A DNA stretch of 64,000 nucleotides from Paraburkholderia sp. UYCP14C (GCF_004197395.1 NZ_SELS01000014.1:62001-126000), one strand, 5' to 3'; positions 30,677-40,291 are shown, counted from the first letter of the stretch. Numbers and translations: made by a program. Notes: generated by a model not told the origin, from the letters alone.

Positions 30677-31120
30677 ATGCAATTCACACTGAACGGAAAG
30701 CCGTTCGATTTCGATGGCGATCCGGACACGCCGCTGTTGTGGGTGATCCGCGACGCGGCTGCGCTGACGGGCACCAAGTACGGCTGCGGCATCGGCGCAT
30801 GCGGTGCGTGCACCGTGCATCTGGAAGGCGAGGCGACGCGTTCGTGCGTGCTGCCGGTGTCGGCGGTGGCGGGACGCAGCATCACGACGATCGAAGGCTT
30901 GTCGCCCGACCTCACGCATCCGGTGCAGCAGGCGTGGATCAGCAAGGACGTGCCGCAATGCGGCTACTGCCAGTCCGGCATGGTGATGGCCGTCGCCGCG
31001 CTGCTGAAGCAGCATCCCCATCCGACCGATGCGCAGATCGACCAGGGCGTGACGAACCTGTGCCGCTGCGCGACCTATCACCGAATCCGCGAGGCCGTTC
31101 ATGTCGCAGCGAATTCCTGA
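30677..31120 (+). CDS. iorA: Molybdenum hydroxylase small [2Fe-2S] subunit, IorA type
   Basis: 147 residues from ATG 30677 behind GGGGGAGA. Plant-ferredoxin-type cluster ligands are Cys37, 42, 45 and 57 (CGIGACGACTVH), and the second cluster uses Cys95, 98, 129 and 131 (PQCGYCQSGMVM, LCRCATY). This two-cluster small subunit is found in xanthine oxidase relatives; the two-subunit form without an FAD protein matches isoquinoline 1-oxidoreductase (IorAB of Brevundimonas). It carries electrons away from the Mo centre of the large subunit. The next gene overlaps its end by 20 bases. Real substrate unknown. Confidence 0.9.
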   Translation: MQFTLNGKPFDFDGDPDTPLLWVIRDAAALTGTKYGCGIGACGACTVHLEGEATRSCVLPVSAVAGRSITTIEGLSPDLTHPVQQAWISKDVPQCGYCQSGMVMAVAALLKQHPHPTDAQIDQGVTNLCRCATYHRIREAVHVAANS

Positions 31121-33365
31121 GCGCGCGGCGGCGCAGGTCACTGCGCACCCCGCCACGCCAGCAGATGCGCCGCTTCGCGAGAGCCGGCGTGCGTTCCTGA
31201 AGAGCAGCGCCGCGACCGGCTTTGCGATCGCGGGCAGCCTCGTGCTGCCGCTCGCGTGGAGCACGCACGCCGAAGCCGCCGAAAGCGCGGGCAGCCCGCC
31301 AACCTCTACCGGCGTTCACGAAATCAACGACTGGGTGCGTGTCGATGCCGACGGCCGCACGATCATCGGCCTGTCGCAATGCGAGGTCGGCCAGGGCGTC
31401 TATACCGGCCTGCCGCAGGTGCTCGCCGACGAGATGGATGCCGACTGGCGGCGCGTCAGTGTCGAGTTCGTCACGGGCCGCGACGCGTACCGCATCTCGG
31501 CCGCGAACGAGATGCCGCAGCAGTTCGTTGGCGCGTCGATGTCGGTGACGATGTTTTACACGCGCTTGCGGATCGCGGGCGCCCAGGCGCGCGCGGCATT
31601 CCTGAAGGCCGGCGCGCAGCGTCTCGGCGTACGGCCGACGCAATGCACGGCGAAGAGCGGTCGCGTGATTCATCTGCAGACGGGCCGCTCGGTCGGCTAT
31701 GGCGAACTGCTCGACGACGTCGCGAAACTGCCGCTCGATGCGCATCCGCGCTTGAAGCCCGAGTCCGCGCATACGCTGATCGGTCAGCCACTCGCCAAAC
31801 TCGACGTGCCCGCGAAAGTCAGCGGCCGCGCGCAATTCGGCGTCGACGTGAACGTGCCCGGCATGCTCAACGGCGCGATCAGGATGGCGCCGACGCTCAA
31901 CGGCAAACCGCTGGCCGTGCGCAATCGCGATGCGGTGCGCGCGTTGCCCGGTGTGGTCGAGGTCGTGCAGGCGAAGGACGCGATCATCGTGGTGGCCACC
32001 ACCTACTGGCAGGCGAAGAAAGCGTGCGATGCGCTCGACGTGCAATGGGACGACGCCGGCACGCCAGCATTCGACAGCGCGACGATCCTCGCGCAACGCA
32101 AGGCTGCGTTGATGGCGGAGCACGCGGTCGTCGCGACGCATCTCGGCGATGCGGCCGCGCGACTGAACGGCGCGCACGCGGTGATCGAAGCGGACTACCA
32201 CACGCCCTACATCGTTCACGCGACGATGGAGCCGGTCAACGCGACCGTGCACGTGCGCGAGCACGACATCGAGGTGTGGGGGCCGATCCAGGGGCAGGAC
32301 AAGGTGCGCTGGACGCTCGGCGCTATTTTCAAAATGCCGGCCGACAAGGTGATCGTCAACACGACGTTTCTCGGCGGCAGCTTCGGGCGCAAGTACGTGC
32401 CCGACTTCGTGATACACGCGGCGGTCGCGTCGAAAGCCGTGGGGCGTCCCGTCAAGGTGATCCGCTCGCGCGAGGACGACATCCGTCACGGCTTCTACCG
32501 GCCCGGCGTGTCGGCGCGCCTGCGCGCGGTGCTCGGCGCGGACGGCTATCCGCAGGCGATGCATATCCGCGTGACGGGGCAGTCGCTGTACTGGTCGATC
32601 AAGCGCGACTACTTCGAGAAAGCGGGCGGCTGGGACGAAACGATGCTCGATGGTCTGTACGACCTCGGCTATCACGTGCCGAACCTGCTCGTCGATTCGG
32701 TGAACGTGAACCAGCCGATTCCGGTGAGCTTCATGCGCAGCGTCGGCAGCACGTCGAGCGTGTTCTTTCTCGAGAACTTCATCAACGAACTCGCGCACGC
32801 GGCGCACATCGATCCGCTCGCGTATCGCCGCACGCTGCTGCGCGACGATCCGCTCGCGTTGCGCGTGCTCGATCGCGCGGCCGCGAAGGCGGGCTGGTCG
32901 AGCAAGCCCGCCGCCGGCGTGCATCGCGGTCTCGCGTATTGCCTGTACACCGGCCGCGGCGGCGCGTTCACGACCTACGTCGCGCTGATCGTCGAGTTGC
33001 GGATGGTGAGCGGCAACGCGAAGCTCGAACGCGTCGTCTGCGCGGTGGACTGCGGCCGTTCGATCAATCCGATGCTGATCCGGCAGATGGTCGAAGGCGG
33101 CATCGGCTTCGCGCTGACCAACACGTTCAGAAGCGAGATCACGTTCAAGGACGGCGCGGTCGAGCAGCAGAACTTCGCGGACTATCCGCTGCTTTATCTC
33201 GCGCAGATGCCGAAGGTCGAGGTCGTGATCGTCGACAGCGATCGCGCGCCGCAGGGCGTGGGCGAGGTGGTGCTGCCACCCGTCGCGCCCGCCGTCGCCG
33301 AAGCGCTGTATCAGGCGAACGGCACGCGTCTGCGCACGATGCCGCTCGACCAGCCGCTCGTCTGA
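31101..33365 (+). CDS. iorB: Molybdopterin-binding hydroxylase large subunit, IorB type
   Basis: 754 residues. A twin-arginine export signal is present (SRRAFLKSSAATG with Arg29-Arg30, then a hydrophobic stretch to about 58), so the enzyme folds with its cofactor in the cytoplasm and works in the periplasm. Blocks typical of the aldehyde oxidase/xanthine dehydrogenase molybdopterin domain include GLSQCEVGQGVYTGLPQVLADEM, GGSFGRKYVPDFV, PVSFMRSVGSTSSVFFLENFI and the C-terminal APQGVGEVVLPPVAPAVAEAL with the catalytic Glu region. It hydroxylates a carbon next to a ring nitrogen or an aldehyde, using water. No XdhC- or MobA-like maturation gene lies nearby. Starts inside iorA. Confidence 0.92.
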   Translation: MSQRIPERAAAQVTAHPATPADAPLRESRRAFLKSSAATGFAIAGSLVLPLAWSTHAEAAESAGSPPTSTGVHEINDWVRVDADGRTIIGLSQCEVGQGVYTGLPQVLADEMDADWRRVSVEFVTGRDAYRISAANEMPQQFVGASMSVTMFYTRLRIAGAQARAAFLKAGAQRLGVRPTQCTAKSGRVIHLQTGRSVGYGELLDDVAKLPLDAHPRLKPESAHTLIGQPLAKLDVPAKVSGRAQFGVDVNVPGMLNGAIRMAPTLNGKPLAVRNRDAVRALPGVVEVVQAKDAIIVVATTYWQAKKACDALDVQWDDAGTPAFDSATILAQRKAALMAEHAVVATHLGDAAARLNGAHAVIEADYHTPYIVHATMEPVNATVHVREHDIEVWGPIQGQDKVRWTLGAIFKMPADKVIVNTTFLGGSFGRKYVPDFVIHAAVASKAVGRPVKVIRSREDDIRHGFYRPGVSARLRAVLGADGYPQAMHIRVTGQSLYWSIKRDYFEKAGGWDETMLDGLYDLGYHVPNLLVDSVNVNQPIPVSFMRSVGSTSSVFFLENFINELAHAAHIDPLAYRRTLLRDDPLALRVLDRAAAKAGWSSKPAAGVHRGLAYCLYTGRGGAFTTYVALIVELRMVSGNAKLERVVCAVDCGRSINPMLIRQMVEGGIGFALTNTFRSEITFKDGAVEQQNFADYPLLYLAQMPKVEVVIVDSDRAPQGVGEVVLPPVAPAVAEALYQANGTRLRTMPLDQPLV

Positions 33366-33420
33366 ACCCGCACCAGGCATGACGCCGTAACCGATCCATC
33401 ACTCACAAAAGAAGAGCCCC

Positions 33421-33765
33421 ATGATTCGCCCGCTGATCGTTTCTCTCGTCTCTCTCCTTGCCGCTGGTGCGGTGTCGGCGGCGCAGGCCGAGCCCGCCGT
33501 CGATGCCGCGCGCGCTCAGGACATCGCCCGCCAGCATGCGTGTTTCGGCTGCCACGCGGTCGATAAAAAGCTCGTCGGTCCCGCCTGGCGCGATGTCGCC
33601 GCGCGCTACGCGGGCAAGTCCGGCGCGCTCGCGACGCTCGTCGCGCACGTGCAGAACGGCACGTCGGGCGTCTGGGGCGCGGTGCCGATGCCGCCGAACC
33701 AGATCGACGCCGCCGACGCGCAAACCGTCGTGCAGTGGATTCTCGCGGGCAGCAAGACCAACTGA
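33421..33765 (+). CDS. Periplasmic mono-heme cytochrome c
   Basis: 114 residues with a Sec signal peptide (cleavage near SAAQAEP). Heme motif C41-F-G-C44-H45 and distal methionine in GAVPMPPN (Met90), the layout of class I cytochromes of the c551/c8 kind. 55 bases after iorB in the same direction, with an AAAAGAAGAG ribosome site. It is the natural candidate to take electrons from the Fe-S centres of the hydroxylase and pass them to the respiratory chain. Confidence 0.92.
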   Translation: MIRPLIVSLVSLLAAGAVSAAQAEPAVDAARAQDIARQHACFGCHAVDKKLVGPAWRDVAARYAGKSGALATLVAHVQNGTSGVWGAVPMPPNQIDAADAQTVVQWILAGSKTN

Positions 33766-33894
33766 AGCAGTGGGCCAGCTGAACCCGTCATCACCAATTT
33801 CGCACCAGAAAACGCGGTAAAAACCGGATCCGCCGCGAAGCCCGGCAGGATCTCACATTAATAAGTACTACTTTGAACAGGGTTGGAGACTCAC

Positions 33895-34968
33895 ATGAAG
33901 AAGTTTTGCGCGGCAGCCGTGCTGGCAGGCACGGCGGGGCTGGCCTTCGGCCAGAGCAGCGTGACGCTGTACGGTATCGTCGATACCGGCGTCGAGTACT
34001 ACAACAACGCGGCGAAGGGCGGCACGTTCGTCGGCATGCCCACGCTGACGGGCGAAGTGCCGTCGCGCTTCGGGCTGCGCGGCATCGAGGATCTCGGCGG
34101 CGGCTACAAGACGTTCTTCGTGCTCGAAAGCGGCTTCGCGCCGACGACCGGCGCCCTGAACTACGGCGGGCGTCTGTTCGGCCGGCAGGCGAACGTCGGG
34201 GTGATCAGCAACTACGGCACGCTCACGCTCGGCCGGCAGATGAACATGTCGATGTACGTGCTGCAGAACGCGGACGTGATCGGCCCGTCGATTCATTCGA
34301 TGGCGAACTTCGACAGCTATCTGCCGAACGCGCGCAGCGACAACGCGATCGGTTATCTCGGCAAGTTTCATGGCGTGACGCTCGGCGGCACGTATAGTTT
34401 CGGCCGCGACGCGGCGGGTCCGGCGGGCCCGTCGGCGACGAACTGCGGCGGGCAGATCCCGGGCGACGCAATCGCGTGCCGCCAGTACACGGCGATGGTC
34501 GCGTACGACGCCGGCTGGGGCGGAGCGGCCGCTTCGTACGACGTGATGTACGGCGGCCCCGGCGCGAGCGCGCCGCTCACCAGCAGCGACGACACCGACA
34601 AGCGCGTGATCGTCGACGGCTACCTGACCTATCAGGGCGGCAAGGTCGGCGCCGGCTGGATTCGCCGCAACACGTCGGCGGCAACGCATCAGCAAACCGA
34701 TCTGTTCTTCCTCGGCGCCAACTACTTCGTGACGCCGGCGTTGTCGTTCGATGCGCAGGGTCTGCGCTACATCGTGCGCTCGCAATCGAGTTCGACGATG
34801 GTGGTCGGGCGCGCGAACTATCTGCTGTCGAAGCGCACCACGGTATATTCGTCGCTGGCGTATATGTTCAATAGCCCGCTCGCGGCGAATGCGGTGGCGG
34901 CGGCCGGCACGGTGACGCCGGGCGCGAACCAGCTCGGCGTGATGGTGGGCATCCAGCAGCGCTTCTAG
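33895..34968 (+). CDS. Gram-negative trimeric porin (OmpC-like, beta-proteobacterial)
   Basis: 357 residues from ATG 33895 (TTGGAGA nine bases before); an earlier in-frame ATG at 33883 has no ribosome site. Signal peptide to AFGQSS, then the hallmark SSVTLYGIVDTGVEYY of Burkholderia porins, RFGLRGIEDLGGGYKTFFVLESGF, GRQANVGV..LGRQ and the C-terminal strand ending in Phe (GVMVGIQQRF) used for Bam recognition. It forms a diffusion pore in the outer membrane. Position between the cytochrome and the AraC gene suggests it admits the hydroxylase substrate. 129 bases separate it from the cytochrome gene, so it may have its own promoter. Confidence 0.95.
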   Translation: MKKFCAAAVLAGTAGLAFGQSSVTLYGIVDTGVEYYNNAAKGGTFVGMPTLTGEVPSRFGLRGIEDLGGGYKTFFVLESGFAPTTGALNYGGRLFGRQANVGVISNYGTLTLGRQMNMSMYVLQNADVIGPSIHSMANFDSYLPNARSDNAIGYLGKFHGVTLGGTYSFGRDAAGPAGPSATNCGGQIPGDAIACRQYTAMVAYDAGWGGAAASYDVMYGGPGASAPLTSSDDTDKRVIVDGYLTYQGGKVGAGWIRRNTSAATHQQTDLFFLGANYFVTPALSFDAQGLRYIVRSQSSSTMVVGRANYLLSKRTTVYSSLAYMFNSPLAANAVAAAGTVTPGANQLGVMVGIQQRF

Positions 34969-35018
34969 GCAACACCCAAGGCAATACCTCGGGCAACACA
35001 ACACGGAGATAGAGAGAA

Positions 35019-35996
35019 ATGGCGGTGGACCTGTTGAGCGACACTCTCGCGGATCTGCGCGCCGACGCGGTCGTGACCGGCCATTTCTCGCTGACCGCGC
35101 CGTGGGCGTTCCTGAAAGGGGCCGTCGACGGCGCGGCGTTTCGCACCGTGTTCGGCAGCCCGTTCTACGTGATCGTCGAAGGCATGGCGCCGGTGCGCGT
35201 CGAGACCGGCGACTTCGTGCTGCTGCCGCATGGGCATCAGCACGTGCTCGCGTCGTCGCCGGAGGTCACGCCCGTGCCGTTCGACAACCTGATGGCCGAC
35301 CAGGGTATCCGCCCGAGCTTCGACACGCCGCTGCATTTCACCGCGGGCGGCGGCGGCTCGGTCAGCGATCTGTACACCGGGATCATGGTCTATCGCGAGG
35401 CGATGCGCAGTCCGCTCTTCAGCGTGCTGCCGCCGCTGATTCACGTGCGCGCGAACGACCCGGCCGTCGGCCCGTGGCTCGCGAGCACGCTGATGGCATT
35501 CATCCGCGAATCGATGTCCGCGCAGCCGGGCTGGGCCGTCGCCGCCGCGCGCCTGGCCGACGTGCTGTTCGTGCAGTTGCTGCGCGCGCATCTGGCATCG
35601 GCGATCAATCACACCGGCTGGCTGCGCGGGCTGATGGACCCGCAGATCGGCAGGGCGATCGCGCTGCTCCATCGGCAGCCCGAGCGGAGCTGGACCGTCG
35701 AGTCGCTGTCGGCGGCGGCGGGCATGTCGCGCTCGCGTTTTAGCGCGCGCTTCGTCGAGCTGGTCGGCGACACGCCGATCGGGCATCTGACCTCGTATCG
35801 CATGTACCTTGCGAGCGGCGCGCTGCGCGATCCGCGGCGGCGTCTGATCGAAATCGCCGAGAGCGTCGGTTATGCGTCGGAGAAGGCGTTCATTCGCGCG
35901 TTCCGGCGCTGGTCGGGGATGGCGCCGAAGCAGTACGCGCGCAATCAGCGCGATCCGTACGATATGGCGAAGGACTCAACGCAGAGAGCGATCTGA
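35019..35996 (+). CDS. AraC-family transcriptional regulator (cupin_6 sensor)
   Basis: 325 residues. The N-terminal cupin-like sensor (about 1-190) includes FYVIVEGMAPVRVETGDFVLLPHGHQHVLAS. The C-terminal double helix-turn-helix (about 220-310) has SAAAGMSRSRFSARFVELVG, IGHLTSYRM and IAESVGYASEKAFIRAFRRWSGMAPKQYA. This subgroup often activates neighbouring oxidoreductase genes in response to an aromatic or heterocyclic effector. It starts 50 bases after the porin stop behind ACGGAGATAGAGAG and ends with its own terminator, so it probably belongs to the hydroxylase-porin unit. Confidence 0.93.
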   Translation: MAVDLLSDTLADLRADAVVTGHFSLTAPWAFLKGAVDGAAFRTVFGSPFYVIVEGMAPVRVETGDFVLLPHGHQHVLASSPEVTPVPFDNLMADQGIRPSFDTPLHFTAGGGGSVSDLYTGIMVYREAMRSPLFSVLPPLIHVRANDPAVGPWLASTLMAFIRESMSAQPGWAVAAARLADVLFVQLLRAHLASAINHTGWLRGLMDPQIGRAIALLHRQPERSWTVESLSAAAGMSRSRFSARFVELVGDTPIGHLTSYRMYLASGALRDPRRRLIEIAESVGYASEKAFIRAFRRWSGMAPKQYARNQRDPYDMAKDSTQRAI

Positions 35997-36044
35997 CGGA
36001 ATGTTCCAGATTTAGTTTGGAAAACTGATCGATTGACGCGGCCC

Positions 36045-36070
36045 GGCTCGATGGGGTTTCGAGCCTTTTC
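36045..36070 (+). terminator. Terminator after the AraC gene
   Basis: GGCTCGA / TCGAGCC (36045-36051, 36059-36065) with a 7-base loop and TTTTC. The remaining spacer to 36362 shows only a TACAAT hexamer at 36257-36262 as a possible -10 box for map. Confidence 0.8.
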
Positions 36071-36362
36071 GCGGTGAGTCGATGCCAGCACGCAAGTCGT
36101 GCGAGTCACGCAAGCCGCCCAAGCCGGGCAACCCGGCCGCGCGAGAACAGTCCACCCTGATTCCGGCACACGGCGCAACCCGGCCCCGGCCGCGCCACCA
36201 CCGCCGCCCGCGCACCGCTTCAGCCGGTTTCCGCGGGGTCCATCCGCGATCCTCTGTACAATTGCCCGAATTCTCCCAATCGAGCGGCGCTTGCGGGCCG
36301 CCGGGCTTGCGGGCGCGGCGGGTCATCTCGCGCTTGACCCGCGACTCACATCGACTGAATTC

Positions 36363-37148
36363 ATGGCCATTACCTACAAGACTCCCGACGATATCGCGAA
36401 GCTGCGCATTGCCGGCCGCCTCGCGGCCGACGTGCTGGCAATGATCGGCGAGCACTTCAAGGCAGGCGTCTCCACCGACGACCTCGACGCGCTGTGCAAC
36501 GACTACATCGTCCACACGCAGAAAGCGGTTCCGGCCAACGTCGGCTATCTGGGCTTTCCGAAGACCGTCTGCACGTCGGTCAATCACGTCGTGTGTCACG
36601 GCATTCCGAATCGCGGCGAGATCCTGAAGGACGGCGACATCATCAACATCGACGTCGCGGTCATCAAGGACGGTTATTTCGGCGACACCAGCCGCATGTA
36701 TTGCGTCGGGCAGCCGAGCACGGTCGCGCGTGCGCTGATCGACACGACCTACGAGGCGATGGTGGCCGGCATCCGCGAGGTGAAGCCGGGCGCGACGCTC
36801 GGCGACGTCGGCTACGCGATCCAGAAGGTCGCGCAGCGCGAGGGCTTCTCGATCGTGCGCGACTACTGCGGGCACGGCATCGGCAAGGTCTATCACGAGG
36901 ACCCGCAGGTGCTGCACTACGGTCAGCCGGGGCAGGGCTTGCGTCTGAAGCCGGGCATGGTCTTCACGATCGAGCCGATGATCAACGCGGGCCGCGCCGG
37001 CACGTCGGTGCAGCGCGACGGCTGGACCGTGATCACGAAGGACCGCTCGCTGTCGGCGCAATGGGAACACATGGTCGCCGTCACCGACGACGGCTATGAA
37101 CTGCTGACGCCGTGGCCGGACGGCACGGGCGGCTACGACGCGCCGTGA
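36363..37148 (+). CDS. map: Methionine aminopeptidase, type I
   Basis: 261 residues from MAITYKTPDDIAKLRIAGRL. The metal ligands of the pita-bread fold are visible in INIDVAVIKDGYFGDTSRMY (two Asp), GHGIGKVYHEDP (His), FTIEPMIN (Glu) and QWEHMVAVT (Glu). It removes the initiator Met from nascent proteins. Unlike the common rpsB-linked copy, this one follows an AraC gene and precedes a GNAT gene; it may be the only or a second copy in the genome. Confidence 0.97.
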   Translation: MAITYKTPDDIAKLRIAGRLAADVLAMIGEHFKAGVSTDDLDALCNDYIVHTQKAVPANVGYLGFPKTVCTSVNHVVCHGIPNRGEILKDGDIINIDVAVIKDGYFGDTSRMYCVGQPSTVARALIDTTYEAMVAGIREVKPGATLGDVGYAIQKVAQREGFSIVRDYCGHGIGKVYHEDPQVLHYGQPGQGLRLKPGMVFTIEPMINAGRAGTSVQRDGWTVITKDRSLSAQWEHMVAVTDDGYELLTPWPDGTGGYDAP

Positions 37149-37239
37149 GCGGGACCGCATATTGTGGTGAAGAAGGAATTGACTCGCCGGCCGGTTCGGT
37201 TAAAGCTACGCGTTAGGGTTTCCAGGGGTTTTCGTCTGC

Positions 37240-37773
37240 ATGAGTCCGTCATTGACCGTTCGCCGCATCACTGCTGACCAGGGCGCCGTTTTTCGCGAAC
37301 TCCGCACTGCCTCGCTGCGGGAGGCGCCATACGCCTTCGGCGCGACACTCGAGGACGCGTTGTCGGCCGACGCCGCCAGTTTCGACGCAACCGCGGCGGA
37401 TCACGCGGTTTCGCAGTCCGTCGGCACCTTCCTGCTGTACACCGAGGGCCATCCAGCCGGTCTCGTCGAGGCGTATTTCGACGACACCGCGGCGCGCCGC
37501 GCGTTCGTCTGCGAATTGTGGGTGGCGCCGGCCGTGCGTCATCTGCGCGGCGGCGAACTGCTCGTCGACACCGCGAGCAGCTGGCTCGCGAATGCGGGCG
37601 CCACGGAAATCTACGCGTGGGTCGCCGACGCGAACCGCAACGCGATGCGCTTTTACGAAGCGCTCGGCTTTGGTCCGACCGGCGAGCACCGGCGCGTCGA
37701 GCGCGCGCCCGAGCAGGCCGAAAGTCTGCTGGTGCGACACGTGCCGACCACCTCACAGGTGTTCCAGCAGTGA
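37240..37773 (+). CDS. GNAT-family N-acetyltransferase
   Basis: 177 residues. Motifs: LTVRRITADQGAVFRELRTASL at the start, the acetyl-CoA loop region FVCELWVAPAVRHLRGGELLVDTASSW (R/Q-x-x-G-x-G/A is weakly matched by RHLRGGE) and the ending strand ANRNAMRFYEALGFGPTGE, which is typical of RimI-like acetyltransferases. The acceptor is unknown: it could be a protein amino group, an amino acid or an antibiotic. It stands 91 bases after map without a clear terminator in between. Confidence 0.88.
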   Translation: MSPSLTVRRITADQGAVFRELRTASLREAPYAFGATLEDALSADAASFDATAADHAVSQSVGTFLLYTEGHPAGLVEAYFDDTAARRAFVCELWVAPAVRHLRGGELLVDTASSWLANAGATEIYAWVADANRNAMRFYEALGFGPTGEHRRVERAPEQAESLLVRHVPTTSQVFQQ

Positions 37774-37983
37774 TCGCCCAGGCGGCGCGTCGCGCGCGCC
37801 GCTCGTCTGCGCCGTCCCTTCATCACGGTCTTTTTCCCGCTAGCATTTTTTTCGCACCGTCGCGCGTCGATCGCATCGACGGCGCGCGTCGCGCCCACGC
37901 GCGCGAGTACCGATTCTCCCGGGAAAAATAGTGGCCGCGCGCACGTACGCCTGTAAAATACGCAAAATTTTTTGCCGAACGCT

Positions 37984-38823
37984 ATGTCGCCCAAGAAATC
38001 GCCCTTTTTCGAACTGCGCAGCGGCTCTGTCGACACGCTGATGTTCGTGGTCAAAACGACCGACCTCGATGCGATGCGTGCCGAGCTGACGCGACGCTTC
38101 GAGGCGACTCCCGAATTCTTCGCTAACGACGTCGTCGCGATCGACGTGCGGCGTCTTGCCGGCAACGAACGCATACCGCTCGCCGATATCGCGCAACTGC
38201 TCGACAGCGTGCGCATGCGTCCGATCGGCGTGGTCGCGAATGCGGAGCAGGGGTGGGCGACGGAATCGGGCTTGCCGCTGCTCGAAGCGCGCGACCGCCG
38301 CGGCGCGCCGGCCAAACAGGCCGATGAGGACAGCGCCGCAAGCGCGGCAGCAGGTGCCGAGGCAAGCGCGGCCACCGGCACTGCCGCCAGCACTGCATCC
38401 GCAACCGCCAGCACGGCCATGGACACGGCCGCTGCCGCCGGCGTCGAACCTTCGCCCGCCGCCGAGCCGGTGCGCCTCGCCACCTCGCCACAGACGATGG
38501 TGGTCGACAAGCCGCTGCGCTCCGGCCAGCGCATCTACGCGAAAGGCGATCTGGTCGTGCTCGGTCTGGTCAGCAATGGCGCCGAGGTGATCGCGGAAGG
38601 CAACATCCATATTTACGCGCCGCTGCGCGGCCGGGCATTGGCCGGCGTGCAGGGCAATCACGACGCGCGCATTTTCTGCACGTGTCTCGAACCGGAACTC
38701 ATCTCGATCGCCGGCATCTATCGAACGACCGAGAACCCGCTGCCGGCCGACGTGCTCGGCAAGCCGGTGCAGATCTGGCTCGAAGACGAAAAACTGATGA
38801 TCGAACCGCTGCGGCTCACGTAA
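37984..38823 (+). CDS. minC: Septum-site determining protein MinC
   Basis: 279 residues from [24 protein letters not shown]; an in-frame TTG at 37972 is less likely. The N-terminal MinC domain (1-100) and the C-terminal beta-helix (about 170-279; [33 protein letters not shown]) are joined by an Ala/Ser/Thr-rich linker at about 104-165 that is longer than in E. coli MinC (231 residues). It blocks FtsZ assembly away from midcell together with MinD. First gene of minCDE. Confidence 0.97.
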   Translation: MSPKKSPFFELRSGSVDTLMFVVKTTDLDAMRAELTRRFEATPEFFANDVVAIDVRRLAGNERIPLADIAQLLDSVRMRPIGVVANAEQGWATESGLPLLEARDRRGAPAKQADEDSAASAAAGAEASAATGTAASTASATASTAMDTAAAAGVEPSPAAEPVRLATSPQTMVVDKPLRSGQRIYAKGDLVVLGLVSNGAEVIAEGNIHIYAPLRGRALAGVQGNHDARIFCTCLEPELISIAGIYRTTENPLPADVLGKPVQIWLEDEKLMIEPLRLT

Positions 38824-38929
38824 AGCGCCGCGAAACGCGTGCTGCCCCGAGCGATTGCGGCCGGCGGCGTTTCATGGCGACGCGGGCCGCGCATCAATTG
38901 ACGCATTTGACGAACACAAGGTAAGGGTA

Positions 38930-39745
38930 ATGGCAAAAATCATTGTGGTGACTTCGGGCAAGGGTGGCGTGGGCAAGACGACCACGAGCGCGAGCTTTGC
39001 GTCGGCCCTCGCGCTGCGCGGCAGCAAGACCGCCGTGATCGACTTCGACGTCGGCCTGCGCAACCTCGACCTCATCATGGGCTGCGAACGCCGCGTCGTG
39101 TACGACCTGATCAACGTGATCCAGGGCGAAGCGAATCTGAACCAGGCGCTGATCAAGGACAAGAAGTGCGAGAACCTGTTCATCCTGCCGGCGTCGCAGA
39201 CGCGCGATAAAGACGCGCTGACGATGGAAGGCGTCGAGAAGGTCATCAACGATCTGATCGCGATGGACTTCGCCTACATCGTCTGCGATTCGCCGGCCGG
39301 TATCGAGTCGGGCGCGCTGCTGGCGATGCACTTCGCCGACGAAGCGCTGATCGTGACGAACCCGGAAGTGTCGTCGGTGCGCGACTCCGATCGCATTCTC
39401 GGCATCCTGTCGTCGAAGACCAAGCGCGCGATCGAAGGCAAGGAGCCGATCAAGGAACATCTGCTGATCACCCGCTACAACCCGAAGCGCGTCAGCGAAG
39501 GCGAAATGCTGTCGCTGACCGACATCCAGGAAATTCTGCGCATCGATCTGATCGGCGTGATTCCGGAATCGGAAGCGGTGCTGCACGCGTCGAACCAGGG
39601 TCTGCCGGCCGTGCATCTGGACGGCACCGATGTGGCAGAAGCCTATAAAGACGTCGTGTCGCGTTTCCTCGGCGAGCAGAAATCGCTTCGCTTTGTCGAT
39701 TACCAGAAGCCCGGGCTGCTGCAGCGCCTCTTCGGCACCAAGTAA
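38930..39745 (+). CDS. minD: Septum-site determining ATPase MinD
   Basis: 271 residues from [21 protein letters not shown], behind GGTAAGGG. Deviant Walker [27 protein letters not shown], Walker B-like [11 protein letters not shown] and a C-terminal amphipathic membrane-targeting helix ([10 protein letters not shown]). It cycles between membrane-bound ATP and cytoplasmic ADP forms, recruits MinC and is released by MinE. 106 bases after minC. Confidence 0.98.
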   Translation: MAKIIVVTSGKGGVGKTTTSASFASALALRGSKTAVIDFDVGLRNLDLIMGCERRVVYDLINVIQGEANLNQALIKDKKCENLFILPASQTRDKDALTMEGVEKVINDLIAMDFAYIVCDSPAGIESGALLAMHFADEALIVTNPEVSSVRDSDRILGILSSKTKRAIEGKEPIKEHLLITRYNPKRVSEGEMLSLTDIQEILRIDLIGVIPESEAVLHASNQGLPAVHLDGTDVAEAYKDVVSRFLGEQKSLRFVDYQKPGLLQRLFGTK

Positions 39746-39759
39746 GGGGAGCGCACGTA

Positions 39760-40014
39760 ATGTCGATTCTTTCGTTTTTGCTGGGCGAGAAAAAGAAGTC
39801 CGCGTCGGTAGCGAAGGAACGCCTGCAGTTGATCATCGCGCACGAGCGCGCCGGCGGCCATGCGCCCGCCGATTATCTGCCTGCGTTGCAACGCGAACTG
39901 GTGGCCGTGATCTCGAAGTACGTGAAGATTTCCGACGATGACATACGCGTGAGTCTCGAGCGTCAGGACGATCTCGAGGTGCTCGAAGTCAAGATCGAAA
40001 TACCGCAGGCCTGA
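39760..40014 (+). CDS. minE: Cell division topological specificity factor MinE
   Basis: 84 residues, normal length: [31 protein letters not shown] contains the membrane-targeting and MinD-stimulating helix, followed by [18 protein letters not shown] of the dimerisation domain. Starts 14 bases after minD with AGGGGAGCG as ribosome site. It stimulates MinD ATPase and sets the pole-to-pole oscillation. Confidence 0.98.
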   Translation: MSILSFLLGEKKKSASVAKERLQLIIAHERAGGHAPADYLPALQRELVAVISKYVKISDDDIRVSLERQDDLEVLEVKIEIPQA

Positions 40015-40291
40015 GCTTCGGATGGACCGCGCTCCGCGGCCCATCTCGCACCCTATGCAGGACGCCGCATTGCGTCGGCTTGGATCGACGCGATGCCGTG
40101 CGGCGTTCGGCTCTCCCTCCGGCTTCTGTCTGAAGCCGCATTTTCGCGCCCGCACGGCGCTCGTCATTTCCCGCTCGAAATATACCGTTGCACTTCAGCG
40201 GGCGCCGTTACACGCGCCTCGTCAGCCTCGCGTCGCCCTCGCGCATTAAACGGGTAACGCCGCATCCGGTGTTCAACCTAAGAGGGAAATC

